The notes under the pieces: generated by a model
Seen by the model: only the letters and a program-made list of their open reading frames with translations
The model's database searches: none
Told to the model about the DNA's origin: nothing
In this document: one piece after another, positions 52,576 to 59,501 of the stretch
Position numbering within the stretch: position 1 is the first letter of the stretch
Layout of the letters: each line of letters starts with the position of its first letter
Translations under genes and position numbers: made by a program
Source: Coriobacteriaceae bacterium
GTDB lineage: Bacteria > Actinomycetota > Coriobacteriia > Coriobacteriales > Coriobacteriaceae
Assembly (NCBI GenBank): GCA_025757745.1
Contig: CP107217.1
Location: forward strand, 1-64,000
DNA: 64,000 nucleotides
Direction of reading: 5' to 3'

Positions 52576-52591
52576 CGTTTCATGTGAAACA
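52576..52591. promoter_or_regulatory. parS-like site downstream of rlmN
   Basis: CGTTTCATGTGAAACA matches the parS consensus at 14 of 16 positions (C for T at position 1, T for C at position 8). It lies in the gap after rlmN, about 2 kb from the perfect sites. Confidence 0.5.
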
Positions 52592-52594
52592 TCG

Positions 52595-52633
52595 AACAGC
52601 CCCGGTTGCCTAATTGCAACCGGGGCTGTTTCA
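52595..52633 (+). terminator. rlmN terminator
   Basis: AACAGCCCCGGTTGC and GCAACCGGGGCTGTT (52616-52630) form a 15-bp stem with a six-base loop; TT follows. Confidence 0.85.
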
Positions 52634-52741
52634 TATCTATCAATAATCTGTATCGCTCAGTTGTTCAACAATTTTTCGTACGAAATAAGGGACCCCATTC
52701 TGGCGTTCAGAGAAGGACCCCTCAATAAAGGATAGTAATTG

Positions 52742-52753
52742 TTAGGTACCTAA
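52742..52753. repeat. Palindrome TTAGGTACCTAA (copy 1)
   Basis: A perfect 12-bp palindrome overlapping the stop codon of the small gene after parB. The same sequence occurs at 56245-56256, upstream of jag. Confidence 0.6.
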
Positions 52754-53004
52754 AAGCCTACATTTTCCCATTGATGATTAACCCAATCTTGATTAATCTT
52801 CGGATTCTTAGTTACCTGAGCAGTACGCATAGCGACATCCTCAGTCATAACATCCATTTTCTTTTTGGACGTATCGACGATATCCTGCGCTCCGCGAAGC
52901 AGACAACCACGCAATTCATCATCTGTTGCGACCTTAAATCCTGCAAATACACCAACCGCAACAGTTGCAGCCAAAGCAAGAGCAGTCAGAACTCTATTCT
53001 TCAT
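52750..53004 (-). CDS. Small membrane protein overlapping the parB end
   Basis: An 84-residue protein with one N-terminal membrane helix (VLTALALAATVAVGVFAGFKV) and a polar, charged rest. The start at 53004 has GGGAGATCAGG directly upstream and overlaps the last 11 bases of parB, so it is probably the third gene of the parA-parB operon. The helix-plus-charged-tail layout is like YtxH-type proteins, but similarity was not established. Base composition is less GC-rich, like parAB. Confidence 0.65.
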   Translation of the reverse strand: MKNRVLTALALAATVAVGVFAGFKVATDDELRGCLLRGAQDIVDTSKKKMDVMTEDVAMRTAQVTKNPKINQDWVNHQWENVGF

Positions 53005-53899
53005 CCTGATCTCCCTGGTCAAATTGAATCATCTCGCCAAGAATGCGAGACAGCTCTTCCTCATCCTTAAACTCGATCTCAATCTTATTTTTGCCACGCG
53101 AGCTCTTCACTCGAACATTTGTGTTAAACACCTGACGCAATACACGTGCTGCCTTTTTAAAGGACTGAGGCGTTGCAGGTCGGGGCGTCTTAGGCGTCTC
53201 TCCGGCAGAAAACAGTGGAGCAAGATTTTCTGTCGCACGGACAGACAATCCCTCTGCAACAACCTTCTCAGCAAGCTTAATGCGCGCATCTTCATACGGA
53301 ACAGCAAGGATTGCACGAGCATGACCGGCGGCCAGCCTTCCTTCGAAGATCATCTGCTGAACTACCTCTGGAAGATCAAGCAAGCGCAACGAATTGGTGA
53401 TTGCAGAGCGAGACTTGCTGACAGCCTTTGACAAGGCTTCTTGAGTCATACCGCTTGAATCGATGAGCTGTCGATATCCCTTAGCCTCTTCGACGGGGTT
53501 AAGGTCAGAGCGCTGAAGGTTTTCAATCAGCGCGAGTGCGAGCATTTCCTCATCATCAACGTCCTTAATGATGACGGGGAGCTCTTCAAGGCCAGCAAGC
53601 TTTGAAGCCTGATAACGGCGTTCACCCGCAATAATCTCATAACCGTTACCGTGCTTGCGCACAAGAAGCGGCTGCAGAACGCCGTGCTCCTGGATTGACT
53701 CACTCAGCTCGCGAAGTTCAGTCTCATTGAAATGAATTCGTGGCTGATTTGGGTTCGGAATGATATCTTCGATTGGAAGTTTAGTTTCTGAAGCGGCATT
53801 TGATGCTGATGTTGCAGATCCACCAGTCTCATATTCAGCTTCCGAGACCAGTGCGTTGAGACCACGACCCAAGCCGCCGCGCTTCTTAGGACCAGGCAC
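52994..53899 (-). CDS. parB: Chromosome-partitioning protein ParB
   Basis: A 301-residue CTP-dependent DNA clamp that loads at parS and spreads. The N-terminal Arg/Gly stretch GGLGRGLNALV contacts ParA. The CTP-binding region GERRYQASKLAG and the preceding PNQPRIHFNETELREL are clear, and the helix-turn-helix region is GMTQEALSKAVSKSRSAITN. A Lys-rich C-terminal dimerisation domain ends the protein. It overlaps parA by 14 bases. Confidence 0.96.
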   Translation of the reverse strand: MPGPKKRGGLGRGLNALVSEAEYETGGSATSASNAASETKLPIEDIIPNPNQPRIHFNETELRELSESIQEHGVLQPLLVRKHGNGYEIIAGERRYQASKLAGLEELPVIIKDVDDEEMLALALIENLQRSDLNPVEEAKGYRQLIDSSGMTQEALSKAVSKSRSAITNSLRLLDLPEVVQQMIFEGRLAAGHARAILAVPYEDARIKLAEKVVAEGLSVRATENLAPLFSAGETPKTPRPATPQSFKKAARVLRQVFNTNVRVKSSRGKNKIEIEFKDEEELSRILGEMIQFDQGDQDEE

Positions 53900-54692
53900 G
53901 CTTAATCACCTCTTTAGCAAGGTTCATATACGCCTTTGCACCCTTATTCTGTGGCGCATAGGTAATTACAGGCTCACCGAACGACGGTGCTTCTGAAATT
54001 TTAACTGTACGTGGAATCAAGGTCTTGAATGCCTTGTTGCCAAAGTACGATTGAACCTCTTCCACAACCTGGTTCGAAAGCGATGTGCGCGAATCGTACA
54101 TAGTCATAAGCACGCCATAAGTATCAAGGCTCTTATTCAGGCGCGTTTTAACCATTTTCATCGATTCAAGCAGCTTTGTAACACCTTCAAGTGCGTAGTA
54201 TTCGCACTGAATAGGAATCAAAACACTGTCCGCAGCTGTTAACGCATTAATGGTTAGCAAACCAAGCGATGGCGGACAGTCGATAAATATAAAATCAAAC
54301 TCATCCTGAACAGGCTCAAGCAGATCCTTTAAGCGAGTCTCGCGGGCAATCGCACTGACAAGTTCGATTTCCGCACCCGCAAGCTGAATAGTAGCCGGAA
54401 TTACAAATACCTTACTGCAATTTGTATCAAGAATGAGTGATTCTGCCGGGACATCGTTCAGCAATGCATCATAGATACAGTGATTGAGCTCTTCTTTCTC
54501 GATTCCAAAACCGCTCGTGCTATTTCCTTGCGGGTCAAAATCGACAATTAATGTTTTTCGGCCCAGTTCACCCAACGCTGCTGCAAGATTTACAGCTGTG
54601 GTGGACTTACCTACGCCGCCTTTTTGGTTGATGATAGCAATGATGCGCGTGTCTTTTGCGCTCTTAGAACGCTTAACGTCGCGAAATCCCAC
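53886..54692 (-). CDS. parA: Chromosome-partitioning ATPase ParA (Soj)
   Basis: A 268-residue deviant-Walker ATPase. The motif KGGVGKST is at residues 24-31, and LIVDFDPQGNSTSGFGI and FIFIDCPPSLGLLTINAL are the other ATPase motifs. The start is GTG at 54692 with AAGGAGGGACC upstream. Three parS sites lie between its start and the rsmG stop, so ParB may also affect its transcription. Confidence 0.96.
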   Translation of the reverse strand: MGFRDVKRSKSAKDTRIIAIINQKGGVGKSTTAVNLAAALGELGRKTLIVDFDPQGNSTSGFGIEKEELNHCIYDALLNDVPAESLILDTNCSKVFVIPATIQLAGAEIELVSAIARETRLKDLLEPVQDEFDFIFIDCPPSLGLLTINALTAADSVLIPIQCEYYALEGVTKLLESMKMVKTRLNKSLDTYGVLMTMYDSRTSLSNQVVEEVQSYFGNKAFKTLIPRTVKISEAPSFGEPVITYAPQNKGAKAYMNLAKEVIKRAWS

Positions 54693-54731
54693 GGTCCCTC
54701 CTTGTGTGTATTAAAGCTGTCAAACGGAGGA

Positions 54732-54747
54732 TGTTTCACGTGAAACA
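54732..54747. promoter_or_regulatory. parS: parS site 1
   Basis: TGTTTCACGTGAAACA, a perfect match to the bacterial parS consensus, 40 bases upstream of the parA start. Confidence 0.93.
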
Positions 54748-54770
54748 TTCCGATTCGACATCGACTGCTA

Positions 54771-54786
54771 TGTTTCACGTGAAACA
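54771..54786. promoter_or_regulatory. parS: parS site 2
   Basis: A second perfect TGTTTCACGTGAAACA, 39 bases from site 1. Confidence 0.93.
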
Positions 54787-54809
54787 TATCGACTCGTCAC
54801 TATCCATTA

Positions 54810-54825
54810 TGTTTCACGTGAAACA
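54810..54825. promoter_or_regulatory. parS: parS site 3
   Basis: A third perfect TGTTTCACGTGAAACA, again 39 bases from the previous one and directly after the rsmG stop. The even 39-base spacing keeps the sites at about the same helical phase. Confidence 0.93.
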
Positions 54826-54826
54826 T

Positions 54827-55564
54827 CTAGGCAAGCGGATTCTTTTTTGCCATACCATTAGCACGCGGAAGAGAAACTGATGCCTGACGAGTCTTTTTAA
54901 GGATAATAAATTCGCGGTGACCCAGACCATTCGGCAAATCGAGATCGTCTGTCATGAGAGTGGTAAAGCCACATATCTTTGCAGCAGCAAGACCCGATTG
55001 AAGCTCCTTATCCGAGGGATTCCCCTTTGTAACAACAAAGAGGCCACCATCTTTTAGAAAAGGAGAGGCATACTCAACGAGAACCGGTAATGGCGCGAGC
55101 GCACGGGCGGTCACAACTGCAAATTGCTTCTTATGAGTTCGGGCATATTCCTCAAGACGAACGTGAACGGCATGAGCATGCTTAAGGCCAAGCTCCTTAA
55201 CAAAGGAATTAACAGCATCAACTTTCTTGCCAACCGAATCGATATACACCGCTTTACGACCACTCGCAATGGTCAATGGAACACCTGGAAAACCAGCGCC
55301 GGTACCCATATCAAGCAAAGCGCCTTCAGGAGCTTTATCAATATAGGGTAGCAAAACAAGTGAGTCAAGAATATGAAGGACGGCTGCATCATCAACATTC
55401 AGGATGCGCGTTAGATTGGTAGTCTTATTGGACTCCAGAACAAGATCAAGATGCTGGATACAGACACGAAGGCTATCGTCGGAGACCTTCAAAGAATAGT
55501 CTTTACAATACGAAATTAGACGGCTCAGCATTTGGCTTGCCTGCTCATCAGATAACACAAACAA
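54827..55564 (-). CDS. rsmG: 16S rRNA (guanine-N7)-methyltransferase RsmG (GidB)
   Basis: A 245-residue SAM-dependent enzyme that methylates G527 of 16S rRNA; loss gives low-level streptomycin resistance in other bacteria. The SAM motif LLDMGTGAGFPGVPLTIASG and the conserved NLTRIL and VTARALAPLPVLVEYASP are visible. The start is TTG at 55564 with AAAGGAG at five bases; a GTG at 55558 is the alternative. A terminator separates it from jag, so it may have its own promoter. Confidence 0.93.
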   Translation of the reverse strand: MFVLSDEQASQMLSRLISYCKDYSLKVSDDSLRVCIQHLDLVLESNKTTNLTRILNVDDAAVLHILDSLVLLPYIDKAPEGALLDMGTGAGFPGVPLTIASGRKAVYIDSVGKKVDAVNSFVKELGLKHAHAVHVRLEEYARTHKKQFAVVTARALAPLPVLVEYASPFLKDGGLFVVTKGNPSDKELQSGLAAAKICGFTTLMTDDLDLPNGLGHREFIILKKTRQASVSLPRANGMAKKNPLA

Positions 55565-55609
55565 GACGACTCCTTTCTGACAAAAATCAGTGTATCAAGA
55601 ACTTTTGAC

Positions 55610-55640
55610 AAAAAAAGGGGACGTGGAAACCACGTCCCCT
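55610..55640 (-). terminator. Terminator after jag
   Basis: GGGGACGTGG (55617-55626), loop AAA, CCACGTCCCC (55630-55639), followed on the minus strand by TTTTTTT. Confidence 0.9.
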
Positions 55641-55659
55641 TAGCATAGACTCGAGAAGC

Positions 55660-56229
55660 TTATCGAGCAACAATCACAACATGGCGATCGGGATCAGAGC
55701 CCTCAGAGTGTGTGTCGACAGCATCGTTGCCACGAAGGGCAATATGGACCAGTCGACGTTCATAGGCATTCATGGGCGGCAGGGAAACACTCTTATGAGT
55801 GCGAATAGCACGCTCGGCGGCGGACTGGGCCATAGATGCAACCTTGTCCTGTCGACGGCTCTTATAACCCTCAACGTCGACGACGACCGGATACCTAAAG
55901 CCAAGCTTGCGGCTCACCAGCAGCGAGAACATAACCTGAAGGGCATCGAGGGTACGTCCGTGACGACCAATGAGAACAGCAAGATCCGGAGCGGTTACGT
56001 CCAGAATCAACTCACCCTCATCGCCCTCATACTCATCGATGGGAGAGTTCGCCGCATCGAAGTGCGAAAGGATGGAACGCAGAATGGAAATAGCCACATC
56101 GGCAATGGTGTCGAGCTCCTCATCGGTCAGCTCTTCACCAGCCTTGTAACGCTGTGCAATCTCGGGATAATCGCCCGCGACCTGCGGGGCAACCTCCTCA
56201 AGCATATCCTCGACGATCTCTTCAGACAT
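55660..56229 (-). CDS. jag: Jag/KhpB-like RNA-binding protein (KH and R3H domains)
   Basis: A 189-residue protein. The N-terminus is acidic, a type-II KH domain covers about 75-140 (LAVLIGRHGRTLDALQVMFS), and an R3H domain ends the protein (LPPMNAYERRLVHIALRG). Homologues bind RNA and affect cell elongation and sporulation. The start at 56229, with GGAG six bases upstream, was chosen over 56241. It follows yidC, the usual arrangement near oriC. Confidence 0.92.
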   Translation of the reverse strand: MSEEIVEDMLEEVAPQVAGDYPEIAQRYKAGEELTDEELDTIADVAISILRSILSHFDAANSPIDEYEGDEGELILDVTAPDLAVLIGRHGRTLDALQVMFSLLVSRKLGFRYPVVVDVEGYKSRRQDKVASMAQSAAERAIRTHKSVSLPPMNAYERRLVHIALRGNDAVDTHSEGSDPDRHVVIVAR

Positions 56230-56244
56230 AACGAACTCCAAAAG

Positions 56245-56256
56245 TTAGGTACCTAA
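56245..56256. repeat. Palindrome TTAGGTACCTAA (copy 2)
   Basis: Same 12-bp palindrome as at 52742-52753, here in the gap between yidC and jag. Confidence 0.6.
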
Positions 56257-56273
56257 ATAAGAATAATGTCCCA

Positions 56274-57044
56274 CTACTTTTTCTTGTGCGGGCGCGGCTT
56301 CTTCTCGCGACGAGTAACCTCGACCTGCAGCGGAGCATTCTTAAGACGCTCTTCCTCATCGGCCTTGGCCTTATCGATAACCTTCTGCGTCACGAAGATC
56401 TGCTGGACAACCTGCCAGGCGGAAGACACGTCGTAGTACAGCAGAACGCCGACGGGCAGGCTCCAGCCCATCCAAAGCATCATGACGGTCATCACGACGG
56501 CCATTATGCGCATGCTCTGGGCCTGCTGACCAGTCTGATTACGCGACATATACAGCTGCGGAATCAGGGTCAAGACGGCGAAGAGAATCAGGCAAACCAG
56601 CGCAGGCAGCGCAACCATAAAGCCATCGGCAAAGGAAGCGCTCGGCGTGGTGGTAAGGTCGGGCAAGATGTTGAAGAACGAGAACGTGCCGTCGCTAAAG
56701 TAGTTCGGCAGGTTACGCAGCAGCGTAAACAGGGCGAACAGGACAGGCATCTGGATCAACAGCGGCAGACAACCAGCCATGGGGTTGAACTTGTTCTCGC
56801 TGTAGAACTTCTGCATCTCCTCGGCCTGACGCTGGGGATCGTCAGCGTAGCGCTCCTGGATCTCGAGCATCTTGGGCTGCAGCACCTGCATGCGCGCCGT
56901 CGACTTTGTCGACTTGAGCATGAGCGGCGTCAGCAGCAGACGGATGATGACCACCAGGATGATGATGGACAGGCCCCAGTCGACCGCAAAGGTTTGGATG
57001 AGCTTGAGCAGCTCGAAAAGGATGTTAACGATCCAATCCCACAT
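56274..57044 (-). CDS. yidC: Membrane protein insertase YidC (Oxa1 family)
   Basis: A 256-residue, five-helix insertase that places proteins in the membrane with or without Sec. The family core begins WGLSIIILVVIIRLLLTPLM with the conserved Arg in helix 1 (IIRLLLTPL), then KFNPMAGCLPLLIQMPVLFALF. A Lys/Arg-rich tail ends the protein. It lacks the large periplasmic domain of Gram-negative YidC. It starts with ATG at 57044. Confidence 0.94.
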   Translation of the reverse strand: MWDWIVNILFELLKLIQTFAVDWGLSIIILVVIIRLLLTPLMLKSTKSTARMQVLQPKMLEIQERYADDPQRQAEEMQKFYSENKFNPMAGCLPLLIQMPVLFALFTLLRNLPNYFSDGTFSFFNILPDLTTTPSASFADGFMVALPALVCLILFAVLTLIPQLYMSRNQTGQQAQSMRIMAVVMTVMMLWMGWSLPVGVLLYYDVSSAWQVVQQIFVTQKVIDKAKADEEERLKNAPLQVEVTRREKKPRPHKKK

Positions 57045-57073
57045 GTAAGTTTTCCTCCGATAGCGAGTGCCAA

Positions 57074-57298
57074 CTAGGGCACAGGGTCATAGCCGCCGAC
57101 GTGCAGGGGATTGCAGCGAGCGATGCGCCTCACGGCAAGCCAGCAGCCTCTCAAAACACCGTACTTCTCAATCGCCTGAACGGCATATTGCGAGCACGTT
57201 GGGTAATAAATGCAGGCATCAGGTAATAAGGGCGAAATAACCTGTTGATATATGCGAATAGGAGCGATGGCAACACGTCGCAAAACGTGATTGCTCAT
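57074..57298 (-). CDS. yidD: Membrane protein insertion efficiency factor YidD
   Basis: A 74-residue protein with the full family pattern: IRIYQQVISPLLPDACIYYP, TCSQYAVQAIEKYGVLRGCW and RIARCNPLHVGGYDPVP. It overlaps rnpA by four bases and precedes yidC, as in most bacteria. Confidence 0.95.
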   Translation of the reverse strand: MSNHVLRRVAIAPIRIYQQVISPLLPDACIYYPTCSQYAVQAIEKYGVLRGCWLAVRRIARCNPLHVGGYDPVP

Positions 57299-57633
57299 CG
57301 CTCCTCCCCGGCAACGCCGGCGCGTTTCATAAGCGAACGCAATGCCTTGTCCATCTCCTGCGGCGAGGAAATCCTCGTCTTGGGAGTCGCGAACAAGATG
57401 ATGTCATAACCCGCAACGGGAAATCCGCAGCTGCGGGCGGCCTCGCGCATCACACGCTTAGAACGGTTGCGCACAACTGCACAACCGAGCCGTTTAGCAC
57501 CAACGAAGGCGACCCTTCCGGAGTCGCCTTCGCCAACCGATTCACATATGGTCATTCGAATCAGAGGGTGATTGAAACGACGCCCCTGACTGAACACATG
57601 CTCGAAATCTTGCCGAGACTTAATAGTCTTCAT
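57295..57633 (-). CDS. rnpA: Ribonuclease P protein component
   Basis: A 112-residue basic protein that assists the RNase P RNA in tRNA 5' processing. The RNR motif region GCAVVRNRSKRVMREAAR is conserved, as are the N-terminal SRQDFEHVFSQGRRFNHPLI and VAFVGAKRLG. It follows rpmH by 20 bases. Confidence 0.94.
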   Translation of the reverse strand: MKTIKSRQDFEHVFSQGRRFNHPLIRMTICESVGEGDSGRVAFVGAKRLGCAVVRNRSKRVMREAARSCGFPVAGYDIILFATPKTRISSPQEMDKALRSLMKRAGVAGEER

Positions 57634-57653
57634 GCGAGATGTGTGTATCGCTG

Positions 57654-57788
57654 CTAGACAGTGAGACGCTTGCGGCCCTTGGCGCGGCGACGGGCGAGCA
57701 CGGCACGACCACCCTTGGTGGCCATACGGGCACGGAAGCCATGGGTCTTGGCACGCTTACGCTTATTAGGCTGATACGTACGCTTCAT
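57654..57788 (-). CDS. rpmH: 50S ribosomal protein L34
   Basis: A 44-residue, very basic ribosomal protein with the standard sequence MKRTYQPNKRKRAKTHGF and a C-terminus of RRRAKGRKRLTV. The start at 57788 has AGGAGGAACTTAAG upstream; the frame is open for 20 more codons but those are not conserved. It heads the rpmH-rnpA-yidD-yidC-jag operon. Confidence 0.97.
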   Translation of the reverse strand: MKRTYQPNKRKRAKTHGFRARMATKGGRAVLARRRAKGRKRLTV

Positions 57789-58133
57789 CTTAAGTTCCTC
57801 CTGCTGCATTTCGAGTGTCCGCGGGAGCGCGGACGCAGATATAGACACGTGAGCTTGAAGATTGTAGGGAAATCAACGTTCGAATGTCAAGAAATCAAAG
57901 GTAAAAGGTTGCGTAGTTCACACGGTTCCCCCATAAGCCCAACTGAAATTTGCGAGGTACGGCAACTTTTCACGATATTTCATCGAGTTTTCAACAGGTC
58001 ATGTTGGCAATGTTGAGAACTTTTCGCCAGTTTTCCAAAGTTTTCAACAGGTTTTGAAAAGTTGTCGAAAGATGAGAAACATTGCACGGTGAGCTACTAT
58101 TTGTTCGAAACCTTTTGAAAGATTGCGAGCGGC
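57789..58133. other. oriC: Upstream part of the origin region with DnaA-box-like sites
   Basis: A 345-base gap between divergent genes. TTTTCAACA occurs at 57988-57996 and 58041-58049, TTCTCAACA on the minus strand at 58011-58019, and TTTTCCAAA at 58031-58039. These match the actinobacterial DnaA-box pattern TT(A/T)TC(C/A)ACA with one or two changes. The region also carries the rpmH promoter. Confidence 0.7.
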
Positions 58134-59486
58134 ATGTCTGACGACTTTTACACCATGGTCGATTCCGGAGACCCGGCACCCGACAACGAGCACATCACCG
58201 GCGTGCGCGAAAAGCGTGGCGAGGAAGAGCAGACCGCTGCGGAAGCACAGGCCGCCATGTATGCCGCACGTATCGCGGTCTATGACGACATGCTGTCGAC
58301 GCCGCGCGTCATCGTCATCGAACCGAAGGACGTGCGCACCTATCTGGAAGAGACAACCAACACCGTCTACCAGTGCATGAAAGAACAGGGCGGACACATC
58401 TCGCTCATGGTTATCCGCGAGATTGTCGAAAACTTTATCCACGCCCACTTTGCAGAGCCCATCATCTCGATCCTGGACGGCGGCGATACCATCCGATTCG
58501 CAGACCAGGGACCGGGGATCGATGACAAGGAGCGCGCGTTCGACTTTGGCGTTACCAGCGCAAACAGCAACATGAAGCGATACATCCGAGGAACCGGAGC
58601 CGGGTTTCCCATGGTGCAGGAGTACCTGGAAAACGCCGGCGGCGCCGTATCCATCGAGGACAACATGGGCAACGGCACCGTGGTCACGGTAAGTCTGAAC
58701 CCCAAGCGCGTGCAGGAAATCGAGCGTGCCGGAGGACGAGGGGCCGCCGTACGCCCCGAGACGGAGCAGCCGGCATACGCCCTACCCAGCACGTTTGCAC
58801 AGCAGCCCATGACGGCACAGCAGATGCAGCAACCCGTGGCGCGCATGCAGCAGCCTGGAGCTTTTCCCGCGCAAGATCCCCAGGTATTACTGGGCCACAC
58901 GGCGCAAAACATGCCGGAGGGCATAGGCTCGGCAGATCTGGACACAGGCGCCGTTCAGCAGACGGCGGCCATGCCAAACGTCCCGCAAATGGGCTACCAA
59001 CCGTACCCGCAAGGGTATCCTCCCCAATATATGCCGCAGCAGGGATACGCCCAGCCGTATCCTCAACAGTATCCCCAGGGGTACCAGCAGCCGTATCAGC
59101 AGATGCCACAGGGGCAATTTAACCCTTGGGCCCAGCAGATGCCCCCGCAGCCTTACCAACAGTGGCCGCAAAGTTTTCAACAGCAGATGCCACCCATGCA
59201 GAGTTCTCAACAACCAGCAGCTCAAATGATGTATCCTAATGCGGCGAATCAATACGCACAACCGCAGTCGGACGTGTTTGTAGGCGAGCGCGGCAACGCC
59301 GCATTAGGGTATCTGGCCCAACATCAAGAGTGTGGCGCAACGGACTTGGCGCGAGCGTTTGGAAACTCCGCACCCACCTGGTCGCGCACGCTCAACGATT
59401 TAGCGCAGGCGGGCTTGGTAATCAAACATGGGCAGAAATATCATCTGACCGAAATCGGAAGCGCTCGCGTGCGGGCTCGAGATTAA
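58134..59486 (+). CDS. GHKL-ATPase protein with a Pro/Gln-rich linker and C-terminal winged helix, next to dnaA
   Basis: A 450-residue protein with no recognised name. Residues about 55-190 form a GHKL ATPase domain: N-box MVIREIVENFIHAHF (Glu96, Asn100), G1 FADQGPGIDD (Asp124), G2 RGTGAGFPMVQEYL. There is no histidine-phosphorylation domain and no membrane segment, so it is not a classical kinase and is closer to SpoIIAB-like or standalone ATPases. About 160 residues rich in Gln, Pro, Met and Tyr follow. The C-terminus (about 385-445, GATDLARAFGNSAPTWSRTL, GLVIKHGQKYHLTEIG) looks like a MarR-type winged helix. It is 15 bases upstream of dnaA, in the same direction and probably co-transcribed. 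The ribosome binding site is weak. Confidence 0.8.
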   Translation: MSDDFYTMVDSGDPAPDNEHITGVREKRGEEEQTAAEAQAAMYAARIAVYDDMLSTPRVIVIEPKDVRTYLEETTNTVYQCMKEQGGHISLMVIREIVENFIHAHFAEPIISILDGGDTIRFADQGPGIDDKERAFDFGVTSANSNMKRYIRGTGAGFPMVQEYLENAGGAVSIEDNMGNGTVVTVSLNPKRVQEIERAGGRGAAVRPETEQPAYALPSTFAQQPMTAQQMQQPVARMQQPGAFPAQDPQVLLGHTAQNMPEGIGSADLDTGAVQQTAAMPNVPQMGYQPYPQGYPPQYMPQQGYAQPYPQQYPQGYQQPYQQMPQGQFNPWAQQMPPQPYQQWPQSFQQQMPPMQSSQQPAAQMMYPNAANQYAQPQSDVFVGERGNAALGYLAQHQECGATDLARAFGNSAPTWSRTLNDLAQAGLVIKHGQKYHLTEIGSARVRARD

Positions 59487-59501
59487 GGAACGGGAGAGAC
59501 A

